Origin: Enemella dayhoffiae
GTDB lineage: Bacteria > Actinomycetota > Actinomycetes > Propionibacteriales > Propionibacteriaceae
Assembly (NCBI RefSeq): GCF_002250625.1
Contig: NZ_NMVQ01000005.1
Span: 1 to 64,000, forward strand
DNA: 64,000 nt
Direction: 5' to 3'
Under the pieces are notes generated by a model. It saw nothing but the letters and a program-made list of their open reading frames with translations, did not search any database and was not told the DNA's origin. Within the stretch, counting starts at the first letter, position 1; each line of letters starts with the position of its first letter. Shown here one piece after another: positions 1 through 6,705 of the stretch. The translations under genes were made by a program, and so were the position numbers.

Positions 1-139
1 TCAGGTCCAGATCTCGGGCCAGTTCCGCCGGGTAAGCGGGATGGTCGAGCAGGGTCAAGATGATCCGGGATCGAGTGGGGTCGGCCAGTGCACGACCCAG
101 GCGGTTCATCACGTCGAGACGCGAAGCAATAGTCAGCAT
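1..139 (-). CDS. CmtR-like ArsR-family metal-sensing repressor (3' end outside window)
   Basis: The first 46 codons of a minus-strand gene are present; the rest lies beyond base 1. The start MLTIASRLDVMNRLGRALAD followed by PTRSRIILTLL and YPAELARDL is the opening of an ArsR-type winged helix and resembles mycobacterial CmtR (Cd/Pb-responsive repressor), which also begins MLT and has GRALADPTR. The metal-binding Cys residues of CmtR lie further on and cannot be checked. On the minus strand TATAGT lies only 7 nt before the ATG and no Shine-Dalgarno is visible, so the mRNA may be leaderless. GTTCAGT occurs twice just upstream and could be an operator. The target gene, probably metal efflux, would lie to the left. 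Confidence 0.7.
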   Translation of the reverse strand, partial: MLTIASRLDVMNRLGRALADPTRSRIILTLLDHPAYPAELARDLDL

Positions 140-261
140 GGACTGAACTATACAACGCGCACTGAACACTCGGTCACAGGCGTCAGCCCAGATCGCATGC
201 CCGTAAGGGGAACCCTCACCGGACACCACCGCTACTTATCGAGAGGAACGACGGCACGCCT

Positions 262-270
262 GGCGGGCTG
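262..270 (+). repeat. 9-bp direct repeat flanking element A, left copy
   Basis: GGCGGGCTG immediately precedes the left inverted repeat at 271 and recurs immediately after the right inverted repeat at 6031-6039. The pair behaves like a target-site duplication. Nine bases is longer than the 5-7 bp usual for Tn5053/Tn552 relatives, so chance or a rearrangement cannot be excluded. Confidence 0.5.
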
Positions 271-318
271 TGTGACTTTCGCTGTTAAATGGCGGTGTTC
301 TGTCGATGCTCAGTGGCG
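271..318 (+). repeat. Left terminal inverted repeat of element A
   Basis: Reading inward it starts TGTGACTTTCGCTG and contains AATGGCGGTGTTCTGTCG. It matches the complement of 5983-6030 at 44 of 48 positions, and more loosely the complement of 8922-8969. It lies just beyond the ATPase stop codon and is presumably the transposase-binding end. Confidence 0.75.
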
Positions 319-326
319 GTCTTTGT

Positions 327-1145
327 TCAGGTGGTGCCGATGACGAGGGTGCTGGCGGCGGCTTCGATGACGTCGTTGGTGATGGTGTCGAGCTCGTTGA
401 TCTTCAGGACGCGCTCGATCTGCGGGAAGAGCCGCTCCAGCAGTCGGAAGTTCCCGCGGGTGATGCGGGTGATGGAAGCGATGGCTTGCGCGTCGGTGAA
501 GTCCTCGGGGTCGAGGGTCTTGCCCAGGGAGCGCCAGTGGCGCTGGAGGACGAACAGCAGCTCGTCCGTGCCCAGGGGCCGGTATTGGTGGGCGAAGCCG
601 ACACGACTGTAGAACTGCGGGTAGTGGCTGAACTGCTTCTCCAGGCCGGGCATGCCGATCAGGATCAAGGCGATGTTGTCGCGGTCGTAGCGATCGCGCA
701 GCAGCTCCAGCGCGGTGGGGCGGAGCCGTTCGGACTCATCGACGATGACCAGCTGCACGTGGTTCCTGCCGTGCCGTCGGCCCCACGTCTGCGGGGTGAT
801 CTGACCGACTGCCTCCAGATGCTGCTCGATGCAGATATTGGTGCGGGTGATCGCCTGGTCGAGTTCATCCTTCAGCACCCGTGGGGTGGTGAGCACGCTG
901 GGGGTGTAGAGCACGGTACGACTCCGAGCGAGGGCGGCGTAGATCTTGGCGTCGCTGTCGGCGCGCGGACCCCAATAGGTCAGCAGGTCATAGGCCTTCT
1001 CCCAGTGGGCGTGGCGGCGCGCGGAGAGTGTCTTGCCCACCCCGGCCGGTCCGAAGCACAGACCGATGGTGTGGCCGCGGCGGACAGCGTCGGCGAACTC
1101 GGTGAAGCGGCGGTGCTCTTTGGTCACGATGAAGCGCTGGCTCAC
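327..1145 (-). CDS. AAA ATPase of transposition, TniB / Tn552 p271-like (element A)
   Basis: A 272-residue AAA ATPase of the kind that partners DDE transposases (TniB, Tn552 p271, distantly MuB). In this family it binds DNA, selects targets and activates the transposase. The Walker A motif GPAGVGKT is at residues 32-39, and a Walker B stretch VIVDESERL lies near mid-protein. Its GTG start overlaps the transposase stop as GTGA, indicating translational coupling. The length matches the 271-residue Tn552 protein. It is very similar to the ATPase at 8100-8918, including the C-terminal TLVIG motif. No TniQ-like gene accompanies it. Confidence 0.88.
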   Translation of the reverse strand: MSQRFIVTKEHRRFTEFADAVRRGHTIGLCFGPAGVGKTLSARRHAHWEKAYDLLTYWGPRADSDAKIYAALARSRTVLYTPSVLTTPRVLKDELDQAITRTNICIEQHLEAVGQITPQTWGRRHGRNHVQLVIVDESERLRPTALELLRDRYDRDNIALILIGMPGLEKQFSHYPQFYSRVGFAHQYRPLGTDELLFVLQRHWRSLGKTLDPEDFTDAQAIASITRITRGNFRLLERLFPQIERVLKINELDTITNDVIEAAASTLVIGTT

Positions 1146-2542
1146 CTCAAGTCCTCCTTGTAGACTTTCAGCTTCCGCTTCGGTGCTGGGGCTGGCGGCT
1201 CGGCTGTCGATGGCGTCTCAGTGGTGTGCGCGGCTACGACGGCAATGCGTTCATTGATGCCTTGGCGCAGGGCGCGACGGCGCGCGTTGCGGGCAGCCTG
1301 GATCTCCTTGAGACTGATCTTCTCGTCGTGATGGTCCTGGTTGACGGCCTTGCACAGGAACTCGTCGTGGTCGAACACGCGGATCTCAGTGATATCGCGC
1401 GGGTCGTAGCGGATCACCACCGGCCGTCCGACGTAGCCGGCCAGCGTCGGGGAGACGTAGCGCAGCCCCTGGAAGCGGATGCCATCACGGCGCACCACCC
1501 GGGACTGGGCGACCGTGAGCAGCAGCCCGTCGAGGTCTTCCAGGCTCTCGGGCATGCGCGGCAGCCAGCCCTCGGCGATCCACGCGGTGCGCGGCGAGGC
1601 GCCGAGCTCGCTGTGGGTCCGGTCGTTGTAGGTGGCCACGAACCCCTCCACCGCGCTGTCGAGCTCGGCCAGGGACAGCTTCGGCGTCGGCGCGGGATGG
1701 CCCTCGGTGATGTGGCCGGGCAGGTCAGCGAGAAGCTCGGTGTTGACGGTGCCGAAGAACCGCTCGATCTTGCCCCGGCCCTGGGGACGGGCGACGGTGG
1801 AGTGGATCAGCCGGATGTGCAGGTCAACAGCGGTGCCGGCGAGGTGGCGGCTGATGAAGTCACTGCCGTGGTCGACATAGAGCACGTCCGGCAGCCCGCA
1901 CATCGGCCACGCGGGGTCGCTCTTGTGCCAGATAGCCTGCCGCAGCGCCAGGGCGGTGTTCATCGCGGACGGCGCACCCAGGAAGACGGTGTAGCCGCAG
2001 ATCGCGCGGGAGCAGTCATCGAGGATCGTCGTCAGCCAGGGGCGGACTGGTTTGCCGTCGGTGCCCACCACGAGAATGTCGAGCAGCGTGTGGTCACTTT
2101 GCCACATCGCATTCGGTTGCTCGGCGTGCCGGCGCAGCACCAGTTCGTGCTTGTCCCGGTAGGACGCCGCGCCCTCCAGGGCGAGGGTGACCATGCCCGG
2201 ATCGAGGGCACCCGCGATCGAGCGGACCACCCCGTAGGAAGGCACCGGCCACCCTCGGGTACCGCAGATGTCGGTGACCTTGCGGTGGATCGTGGCGATC
2301 GCGGGCCGGGGCTTGCTGAGCGCCAGGCCCTCGATCAACCGCACGAGCTCCCTGGGCAGATGGTGGGCGCCGGCGTCCGAGCGCTGGCCTGTCTCCAGGC
2401 CCGCGTACCCGTCGGCACGGTAGCGGGCGTGCCAGCGCTCCAGGGTGCGCAGGCTGATCCCGGTCTCCCGGGCCAGGGCGCTCAGCGGGATACCGTCCTC
2501 GACGTGCAGCCGCAGGATGCGCCACCGCGCCGGCCCGTCCAC
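1142..2542 (-). CDS. DDE (rve/Mu-type) transposase, TniA / Tn552 p480-like (element A)
   Basis: A 466-residue transposase that would carry out the DNA cleavage and strand transfer. An N-terminal helix-turn-helix (LSALARETGISLRTLERW) is followed by an integrase-core fold. The acidic residues sit in QSDHT, VDHGSDF and KIERFFG with D-35-E spacing, as in the copy at 6706-8103. A Mu-transposase C-terminal beta-barrel region follows. The reading frame runs open further upstream, but that part overlaps the resolvase gene. The GTG at 2542, one base after the resolvase stop, gives the same length as the second copy and is preferred. It is nearly identical in sequence to the second copy. Confidence 0.9.
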   Translation of the reverse strand: MDGPARWRILRLHVEDGIPLSALARETGISLRTLERWHARYRADGYAGLETGQRSDAGAHHLPRELVRLIEGLALSKPRPAIATIHRKVTDICGTRGWPVPSYGVVRSIAGALDPGMVTLALEGAASYRDKHELVLRRHAEQPNAMWQSDHTLLDILVVGTDGKPVRPWLTTILDDCSRAICGYTVFLGAPSAMNTALALRQAIWHKSDPAWPMCGLPDVLYVDHGSDFISRHLAGTAVDLHIRLIHSTVARPQGRGKIERFFGTVNTELLADLPGHITEGHPAPTPKLSLAELDSAVEGFVATYNDRTHSELGASPRTAWIAEGWLPRMPESLEDLDGLLLTVAQSRVVRRDGIRFQGLRYVSPTLAGYVGRPVVIRYDPRDITEIRVFDHDEFLCKAVNQDHHDEKISLKEIQAARNARRRALRQGINERIAVVAAHTTETPSTAEPPAPAPKRKLKVYKEDLR

Positions 2543-2543
2543 C

Positions 2544-3146
2544 TCACACCTGCTCGGCGACGGCCTCGCGGGCACGGGCCGCCTGCCGATGGCGATAGAG
2601 CGTCGCCCGGGACCAGCCGACGAGTCGGGCGGCGTCCTCGGCGGTGCGGCCCTTCGCGCGGGCATCGCCCGCGATTTCGAGCTTCTCCGCGATCACGGCC
2701 GGGTCGACCGGGGGTCGGCCGAAGCGGGTGCCGTTCTGCTTCGCCGCGGCGATCCCCGCATTGACGCGTTCGGTGATCAGCTCGCGCTCATACTCGGCCA
2801 GGGTCGCGAGCATGCCCAGCATCATCCGGCCCGATGTCGTCTCCGGGTCGATCCCGTCCGAGACCGATCTGATCTTCACGCCCTGGCCGCGCAGCAGCGT
2901 GACCGTATTCAGGACGTCGAGCAGGGACCGGCCCAGCCGGTCGATGCGCCACACCACCACCGTGTCGCCGTCCTCGGCGTAGTCCAGCAGACGTTTCATC
3001 CCCGGTCGCTCGATCGCGGTCCGGCTACCCGAGGTCACATCGGAGAACACGTCCCGCTTCTGCACCCCGCCCTCCACCAGCGCATCGACTTGCAGCTGCG
3101 CGTCCTGCGTCGCCGTGCTCACCCGCGTATATCCCAGAAGCCTCAT
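2544..3146 (-). CDS. Serine resolvase/invertase (element A)
   Basis: A 200-residue small serine recombinase. The catalytic Ser lies in GYTRVST near residues 5-11, and WRIDRLGRS and the regional Arg residues are present. A C-terminal helix-turn-helix ends in GWSRATLYRHRQA. In this class it resolves cointegrates at a res site. The open frame extends 16 codons further, but the ATG at 3146 gives the typical start MRLLGYTRVST. It is first in a tightly packed resolvase-transposase-ATPase operon. It is clearly a different subfamily from the resolvase of element B, although the downstream genes are nearly identical. Confidence 0.9.
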   Translation of the reverse strand: MRLLGYTRVSTATQDAQLQVDALVEGGVQKRDVFSDVTSGSRTAIERPGMKRLLDYAEDGDTVVVWRIDRLGRSLLDVLNTVTLLRGQGVKIRSVSDGIDPETTSGRMMLGMLATLAEYERELITERVNAGIAAAKQNGTRFGRPPVDPAVIAEKLEIAGDARAKGRTAEDAARLVGWSRATLYRHRQAARAREAVAEQV

Positions 3147-3478
3147 ACCCCCAGCATGGTGCAGAAAGTCCTGGAAGTCACCGCCTTGAGGCACTTTCCG
3201 TCGAGACGACTTCGCAAGACAATCCCGAGAGCGCGTTCACGCAGGAAGCGAACCTGAGGCCGACCACCCGCTGAAAGTCTCATAAACCTGTACCCAACTG
3301 AGGCACCAGCTCGTCCGGTTTTGCCTGCATCGAAGTGCCGCGCCTTCGCTCTAAAACCTTCCAAGCTTCGCCGCCCGCACGCCATGCATAGCGCGCGCCG
3401 TGAGTCTCTCCCTCCGTCGACTTAACTACACCATCCATCCGGTACAGTTATGTCGTTCACGACGAGGGGAAGACGCGC
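3147..3478. other. Intergenic region between resolvase and efflux operon of element A
   Basis: There is no supported gene in 332 bp. Divergent promoters for the resolvase and the efflux pump must lie here, together with the expected res site. At 3271-3282 the minus strand reads TGAGACTTTCAG, a weak match to the element ends (TGTGACTTTCGC). It may be the old resolvase-side end of a smaller ancestral transposon. No convincing paired res subsites were found by eye. Confidence 0.4.
3424..3449 (+). promoter_or_regulatory. Candidate TetR operator overlapping the efflux-pump promoter
   Basis: AACTACACC and GGTACAGTT form an inverted repeat (7 of 9 pairs, 8-nt spacer). The right arm contains a possible -10 hexamer, TACAGT, about 30 nt before the pump start codon. 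The position suits autoregulation by the TetR gene of the same operon. Confidence 0.45.
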
Positions 3479-4978
3479 ATGTCCGCGATGACGAAGAGGC
3501 GACGCTGGTCGCTGCTGGTGACGGTTGGAGCAGGTCTGCTGCTGATCACCTTGGATAACTCGATTCTCTACACGGCCCTGCCGACGCTGACTGAGGAACT
3601 GCAGGCTTCGAACACACAGAACCTCTGGATCATCAATGCCTACCCCCTGGTGATGGCGGGGCTGTTGCTGGGCAGCGGAACCCTGGGGGATCGCATCGGC
3701 CACACGCGGATGTTTGTTGTCGGTCTGGTGATCTTCGGACTGGCTTCCCTGCTGGCAGCGTTCGCTCCGTCACCCGAGGTCCTGATCGCTGCGCGTGCTG
3801 TGCTCGCTGTCGGTGCGGCAGCGATGATGCCGGCCACCCTGGCGCTGATCCGCACCACTTTCACGGTCGAGCGTGAGCGCAATATCGCCATCGCGGTCTG
3901 GGGAAGTATGTCGGTCATCGCGTTCGCCCTCGGCCCGATTATTGGCGGCACACTCCTTGAGTTCTTCTGGTGGGGCTCGGTGTTCTTGATCAACGTGCCC
4001 GTTGTGGTGCTGGCGCTGGTCGCTACCTGGCTGATCCGCCCGGCCAACGACCCGGATCCCTCGAAGCGATGGGATGCCATCTCCTCGATCTTGGTGATGA
4101 TCGGGCTTGTCGGAACGGTGATGGCCATCAAAGAGATCGGCCACGCGCCGCCCTCGGCAACGACCATCATTGTTGCGCTGCTCGTTGCTGCCATCGGGTT
4201 CTGGCTGTTCGTGCGCCGTCAGCGAGGTATGGAGCAACCTCTGTTGGAGTTCTCCATCTTCGGCAACCCGGCGTTCACTGCCGGAGTGCTGGCCGCGTCG
4301 TTCGCGATGTTCGCGATCGGGGGCATCCAGCTCGTCACCACGCAGCGATTCCAGCAGGTCGCCGGATTCAGCCCGCTGGAAGCTGGGCTCTTGGTCGCCG
4401 CGATCGCCGTGGGCACGTTGCCGACAGCGCTCCTGGGGGGCGCGTTCCTGCACCGCACCGGACTGCTCGCGCTCATCACCGGCGGTCTCGCCTTCGCCAC
4501 CGGCGGCGTCGTGGTGACGGTCATCGGATTCCAGTCGTCCTTCGGCGTGCTGATCCTCGGACTGCTGTTGACCGGAGCTGGTATCGGAGCCGCCTTGGCG
4601 GTCGCCTCCACCGCGATTATCGGGAACGTGCCGGTGCGCCGAGCAGGCATGGCCGCCTCGATCGAAGAAGTCTCCTACGAGTTCGGCAGCCTCATTGCAG
4701 TGTCCGTGCTCGGGAGCCTGCTCACGGCTATCTACAGCGCCCGCGTCGTTCTACCCGACGGCGCCCCGGACGCGGCTGGCAACAGCATCGCTGAGGCACA
4801 GGCTGCTGCGCAGGGTGACGCAGAGATCCTCCAGGCGGCGGCGACGGCTTTCGACTCCGCCTACCTCGTTGTGATGCTGGTCGTCGCAGTCGTTCTCGCG
4901 GTGGGCGCAGTCATCACCGGAGTGCTTCTGCGCCGGTACCTGCCTGGCACCCAGTCACAGCTGCACTCCGAGCACTGA
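3479..4978 (+). CDS. MFS multidrug efflux transporter, DHA2 family (QacA/SmvA-like)
   Basis: A 499-residue inner-membrane transporter with about 14 hydrophobic segments, the DHA2 (EmrB/QacA) size. Family marks include LDNSILYTALPTL in the first helix, the loop GSGTLGDRIGHTR, and GPIIGGTL. QacA and SmvA export quaternary ammonium compounds and other lipophilic cations by proton antiport; the substrate here is inferred. A GAGGGGA ribosome site lies about 9 nt upstream. It is followed by a TetR regulator and a DUF3817 gene. The base composition looks less extreme than the flanking chromosome, and with its position inside element A this marks it as transposon cargo. Confidence 0.85.
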   Translation: MSAMTKRRRWSLLVTVGAGLLLITLDNSILYTALPTLTEELQASNTQNLWIINAYPLVMAGLLLGSGTLGDRIGHTRMFVVGLVIFGLASLLAAFAPSPEVLIAARAVLAVGAAAMMPATLALIRTTFTVERERNIAIAVWGSMSVIAFALGPIIGGTLLEFFWWGSVFLINVPVVVLALVATWLIRPANDPDPSKRWDAISSILVMIGLVGTVMAIKEIGHAPPSATTIIVALLVAAIGFWLFVRRQRGMEQPLLEFSIFGNPAFTAGVLAASFAMFAIGGIQLVTTQRFQQVAGFSPLEAGLLVAAIAVGTLPTALLGGAFLHRTGLLALITGGLAFATGGVVVTVIGFQSSFGVLILGLLLTGAGIGAALAVASTAIIGNVPVRRAGMAASIEEVSYEFGSLIAVSVLGSLLTAIYSARVVLPDGAPDAAGNSIAEAQAAAQGDAEILQAAATAFDSAYLVVMLVVAVVLAVGAVITGVLLRRYLPGTQSQLHSEH

Positions 4979-4995
4979 CCGAGAAAGGACCGCCC

Positions 4996-5568
4996 ATGCG
5001 GACCAGTAAACGGGACACGATCCTCAAGGCCGCCCTCAGCGTTGTCGAGACCGACGGCGTCACGGCGCTCACGTACGAATCCGTCGCCGCCGCCTCCGGA
5101 CTCACCAAAGGCGGGCTGCTCTACCACTTCCCCTCGAAGGACGCCATGATGCTCGCGCTGCACGAACATCAAGCCCAGCACTGGGACGAGGAGATGATCC
5201 ACGCACTGGGCAAGGACCCGGATGAGGCATCGCAGGATGAGCGACTCGCCGCCTATGCCCGAGTCAGCGCCCGCGGCGCCACCGGCGCGGAGTTACTGCT
5301 TATGCTCGAAGCGAGCACCGACAGCGAGCTCAGCAAGCCGTGGAAACGAGTCATCACTCGCTGGGTCCCCGACCCCGCCAGCATCGACCCGACCGACCCT
5401 CGGGCACTGCAGAAGATGGTCGCCTACCTCGCTGCCGACGGTCTTTGGCTCAGCGAATCCGTCGGCGCGATCCCACTACACCACAAGCTGCGCGCCGCGC
5501 TGGCAGAGCACCTCGCCCGCTCCGTCGCGGACGCAGACGAACTCCCGAGCAACGAGGCGAACCAATGA
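4996..5568 (+). CDS. TetR-family repressor of the efflux operon
   Basis: A 190-residue TetR regulator. The N-terminal helix-turn-helix includes VAAASGLTKGGLLYHFPSK (residues about 31-49), the classic TetR recognition region. The C-terminal ligand domain is of the TetR_C type common beside multidrug pumps. It begins 17 nt after the pump gene with AGAAAGGA as ribosome site, and its stop overlaps the next start as ATGA. It probably represses its own operon at the inverted repeat 3424-3449 and releases it when a pump substrate binds; this is inferred from layout. Confidence 0.85.
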   Translation: MRTSKRDTILKAALSVVETDGVTALTYESVAAASGLTKGGLLYHFPSKDAMMLALHEHQAQHWDEEMIHALGKDPDEASQDERLAAYARVSARGATGAELLLMLEASTDSELSKPWKRVITRWVPDPASIDPTDPRALQKMVAYLAADGLWLSESVGAIPLHHKLRAALAEHLARSVADADELPSNEANQ

Positions 5569-5894
5569 GCGTAAGCACCCAGCAGCGTTATGGACTTCCG
5601 CTTGTGGCAAGAGTCTCCATCGTCGCGGCCTTTCTCGAAGCCTTCACCTGGGCTGGTCTGCTCGCGGGGATGTTCCTCAAGTACGTGACGGGCACAACCG
5701 ACGTCGGTGTCAGCATCTTCGGCGCCCTGCACGGCGGCATGTTCCTCATCTACCTCGCCATAGCGCTCATCACCGCCATCACCCTGCGGTGGCCATGGCG
5801 GGTCACAGCTCTCTCGATCATCGCCGCGGTACCGCCACTGACGACCATTCCCCTGGAGATCTGGCTACGTCGACGAGGACACCTCAGCTGCTGA
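5565..5894 (+). CDS. DUF3817 membrane protein
   Basis: A 109-residue protein with three to four hydrophobic segments. GALHGGMFLIYLA near residue 53 and the tail EIWLRRRGHL match DUF3817 proteins, which are small integral membrane proteins of unknown function common in actinobacteria. Translation is coupled to the TetR gene (ATGA). Being third in a drug-pump operon suggests an accessory role, but nothing in the sequence proves it. The last residues LSC may result from recombination with the transposon end that follows directly. Confidence 0.7.
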   Translation: MSVSTQQRYGLPLVARVSIVAAFLEAFTWAGLLAGMFLKYVTGTTDVGVSIFGALHGGMFLIYLAIALITAITLRWPWRVTALSIIAAVPPLTTIPLEIWLRRRGHLSC

Positions 5895-5979
5895 CGATGA
5901 CACTGCCGCCCTCGCATCGGCGGCAGGACTCTCGACCACGGACGGCCAGACCACGCTTGTCATCGGTACCACCAACTAA
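5895..5979 (+). pseudogene. Remnant of a third transposition ATPase C-terminus
   Basis: In the frame ending at the TAA of 5977-5979 the sequence reads LSTTDGQTTLVIGTTN. The TTLVIGTT part matches the C-termini of the two intact ATPases (STLVIGTT and STLVIGVT). The stop is followed at the same distance by the terminal inverted repeat. The rest of the gene is missing. This indicates a deleted third transposon copy whose surviving end now bounds element A. Confidence 0.55.
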
Positions 5980-5982
5980 AGC

Positions 5983-6030
5983 CGCCACGGAGCATCGACA
6001 GAACACCGCCATTTACCGGCGAAGGTCACA
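5983..6030 (-). repeat. Right terminal inverted repeat of element A
   Basis: This is the complement of 271-318 with four mismatches. It ends ...GAAGGTCACA at 6030 and is followed by the second copy of GGCGGGCTG. Confidence 0.75.
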
Positions 6031-6039
6031 GGCGGGCTG
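6031..6039 (+). repeat. 9-bp direct repeat flanking element A, right copy
   Basis: GGCGGGCTG, identical to 262-270. The bases GGCTGTCCCG that overlap its right part (6034-6043) recur at 8991-9000 beyond element B, which may reflect how the two elements were placed. Confidence 0.45.
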
Positions 6040-6052
6040 TCCCGTAAGACCC

Positions 6053-6074
6053 GTCCGGTGAACTGTCCGGTGAA
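6053..6074 (+). repeat. Direct repeat upstream of resolvase, candidate res subsites
   Basis: GTCCGGTGAA occurs at 6053-6062 and 6065-6074, a 12-bp period, about 30 nt before the resolvase start. Repeats in this position often belong to a serine-resolvase binding site; function here is inferred. Confidence 0.35.
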
Positions 6075-6101
6075 GGGAGGCTATATGACACACTGGGGAG
6101 C

Positions 6102-6698
6102 ATGTCCCCCTTGAAGGTCGGCTATGCCCGAGTCTCCACCGACGAGCAGGACCTGACTGCGCAGCGTGACGGACTCGCGGCGTTCGGCGTCGATCCCAAG
6201 CGCATCTACGTCGATCACGGGCTCACGGGCCGCAACGCCGACCGTGAGGGCCTGCGGCAGGCGCTGGCTGCCTGTCGGGACGGCGATACGTTCGTGGTCA
6301 CCAAGCTCGATCGGCTGGCGCGTTCGGTCCGTGATGCCCACCAGATCGCCGACGACCTCGCGGCGCGGGAAGTGAAGCTGAGCATCGCCGGATCGGTGTA
6401 CGACCCGACCGACCCGATGGGGAAACTGTTGTTCAACGTGCTGGCGATGGTCGCCGAGTTCGAAGCCGACCTCATCCGTGCCCGCACCCGCGAGGGGATG
6501 AAGGTCGCCAAGGCCAAGGGCCGGCTGCGCGGGAAGTCACCGAAACTCACCCCCCGGCAAGAAGCTCACCTCGTCCAGCTACATGCTGCCGACGAGCACA
6601 CCGTGGGCGAGCTGGCCGAGCTGTTCAGCGTGGGCCGCTCCACGGTCTACCGCGCCCTTCAGCGCGCCGAGCGCGGGCGCGAGAACGCCTTGCAGTAG
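6102..6698 (+). CDS. Serine resolvase/invertase (element B)
   Basis: A 198-residue serine recombinase. GYARVSTDEQDL holds the catalytic Ser, TKLDRLARSVRD is the second conserved block, and a C-terminal helix-turn-helix ends in FSVGRSTVYRALQRA. GGGGAG lies 3 nt before the ATG. It stops 7 nt before the transposase start. Apart from catalytic motifs it shares little with the resolvase of element A, so the recombination module has been exchanged relative to the near-identical transposase and ATPase. Confidence 0.9.
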   Translation: MSPLKVGYARVSTDEQDLTAQRDGLAAFGVDPKRIYVDHGLTGRNADREGLRQALAACRDGDTFVVTKLDRLARSVRDAHQIADDLAAREVKLSIAGSVYDPTDPMGKLLFNVLAMVAEFEADLIRARTREGMKVAKAKGRLRGKSPKLTPRQEAHLVQLHAADEHTVGELAELFSVGRSTVYRALQRAERGRENALQ

Positions 6699-6705
6699 GT
6701 GCGTC

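Larger units (their letters stand above)
271..6030. mobile_element. Element A: Tn552/Tn5053-like transposon carrying a QacA-like efflux module
   Basis: The 5.76-kb segment begins TGTGAC and ends GTCACA. Its ends form a 48-bp inverted repeat with four mismatches (271-318 against 5983-6030), flanked by a 9-bp direct repeat. Inside are resolvase, DDE transposase and AAA ATPase genes on the minus strand. Cargo on the plus strand is an MFS drug pump, a TetR repressor and a DUF3817 protein. The right end also carries a stub of an ATPase C-terminus, so that end was probably taken from a second copy, making the unit composite in origin. Whether it can still move is unknown. Confidence 0.65.

Noticed and set aside
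140-261. A plus-strand peptide of 100 codons spanning 41-343
   Set aside because: It runs antisense through the CmtR-like start, across the inverted repeat and into the ATPase gene, with no motif.
3258-3290. TGAGACTTTCAG as a firm second end of a 3-kb transposon
   Set aside because: It matches the true ends over only about ten bases and the bases outside do not duplicate those at 262-270, so it is mentioned only as a possible relic.
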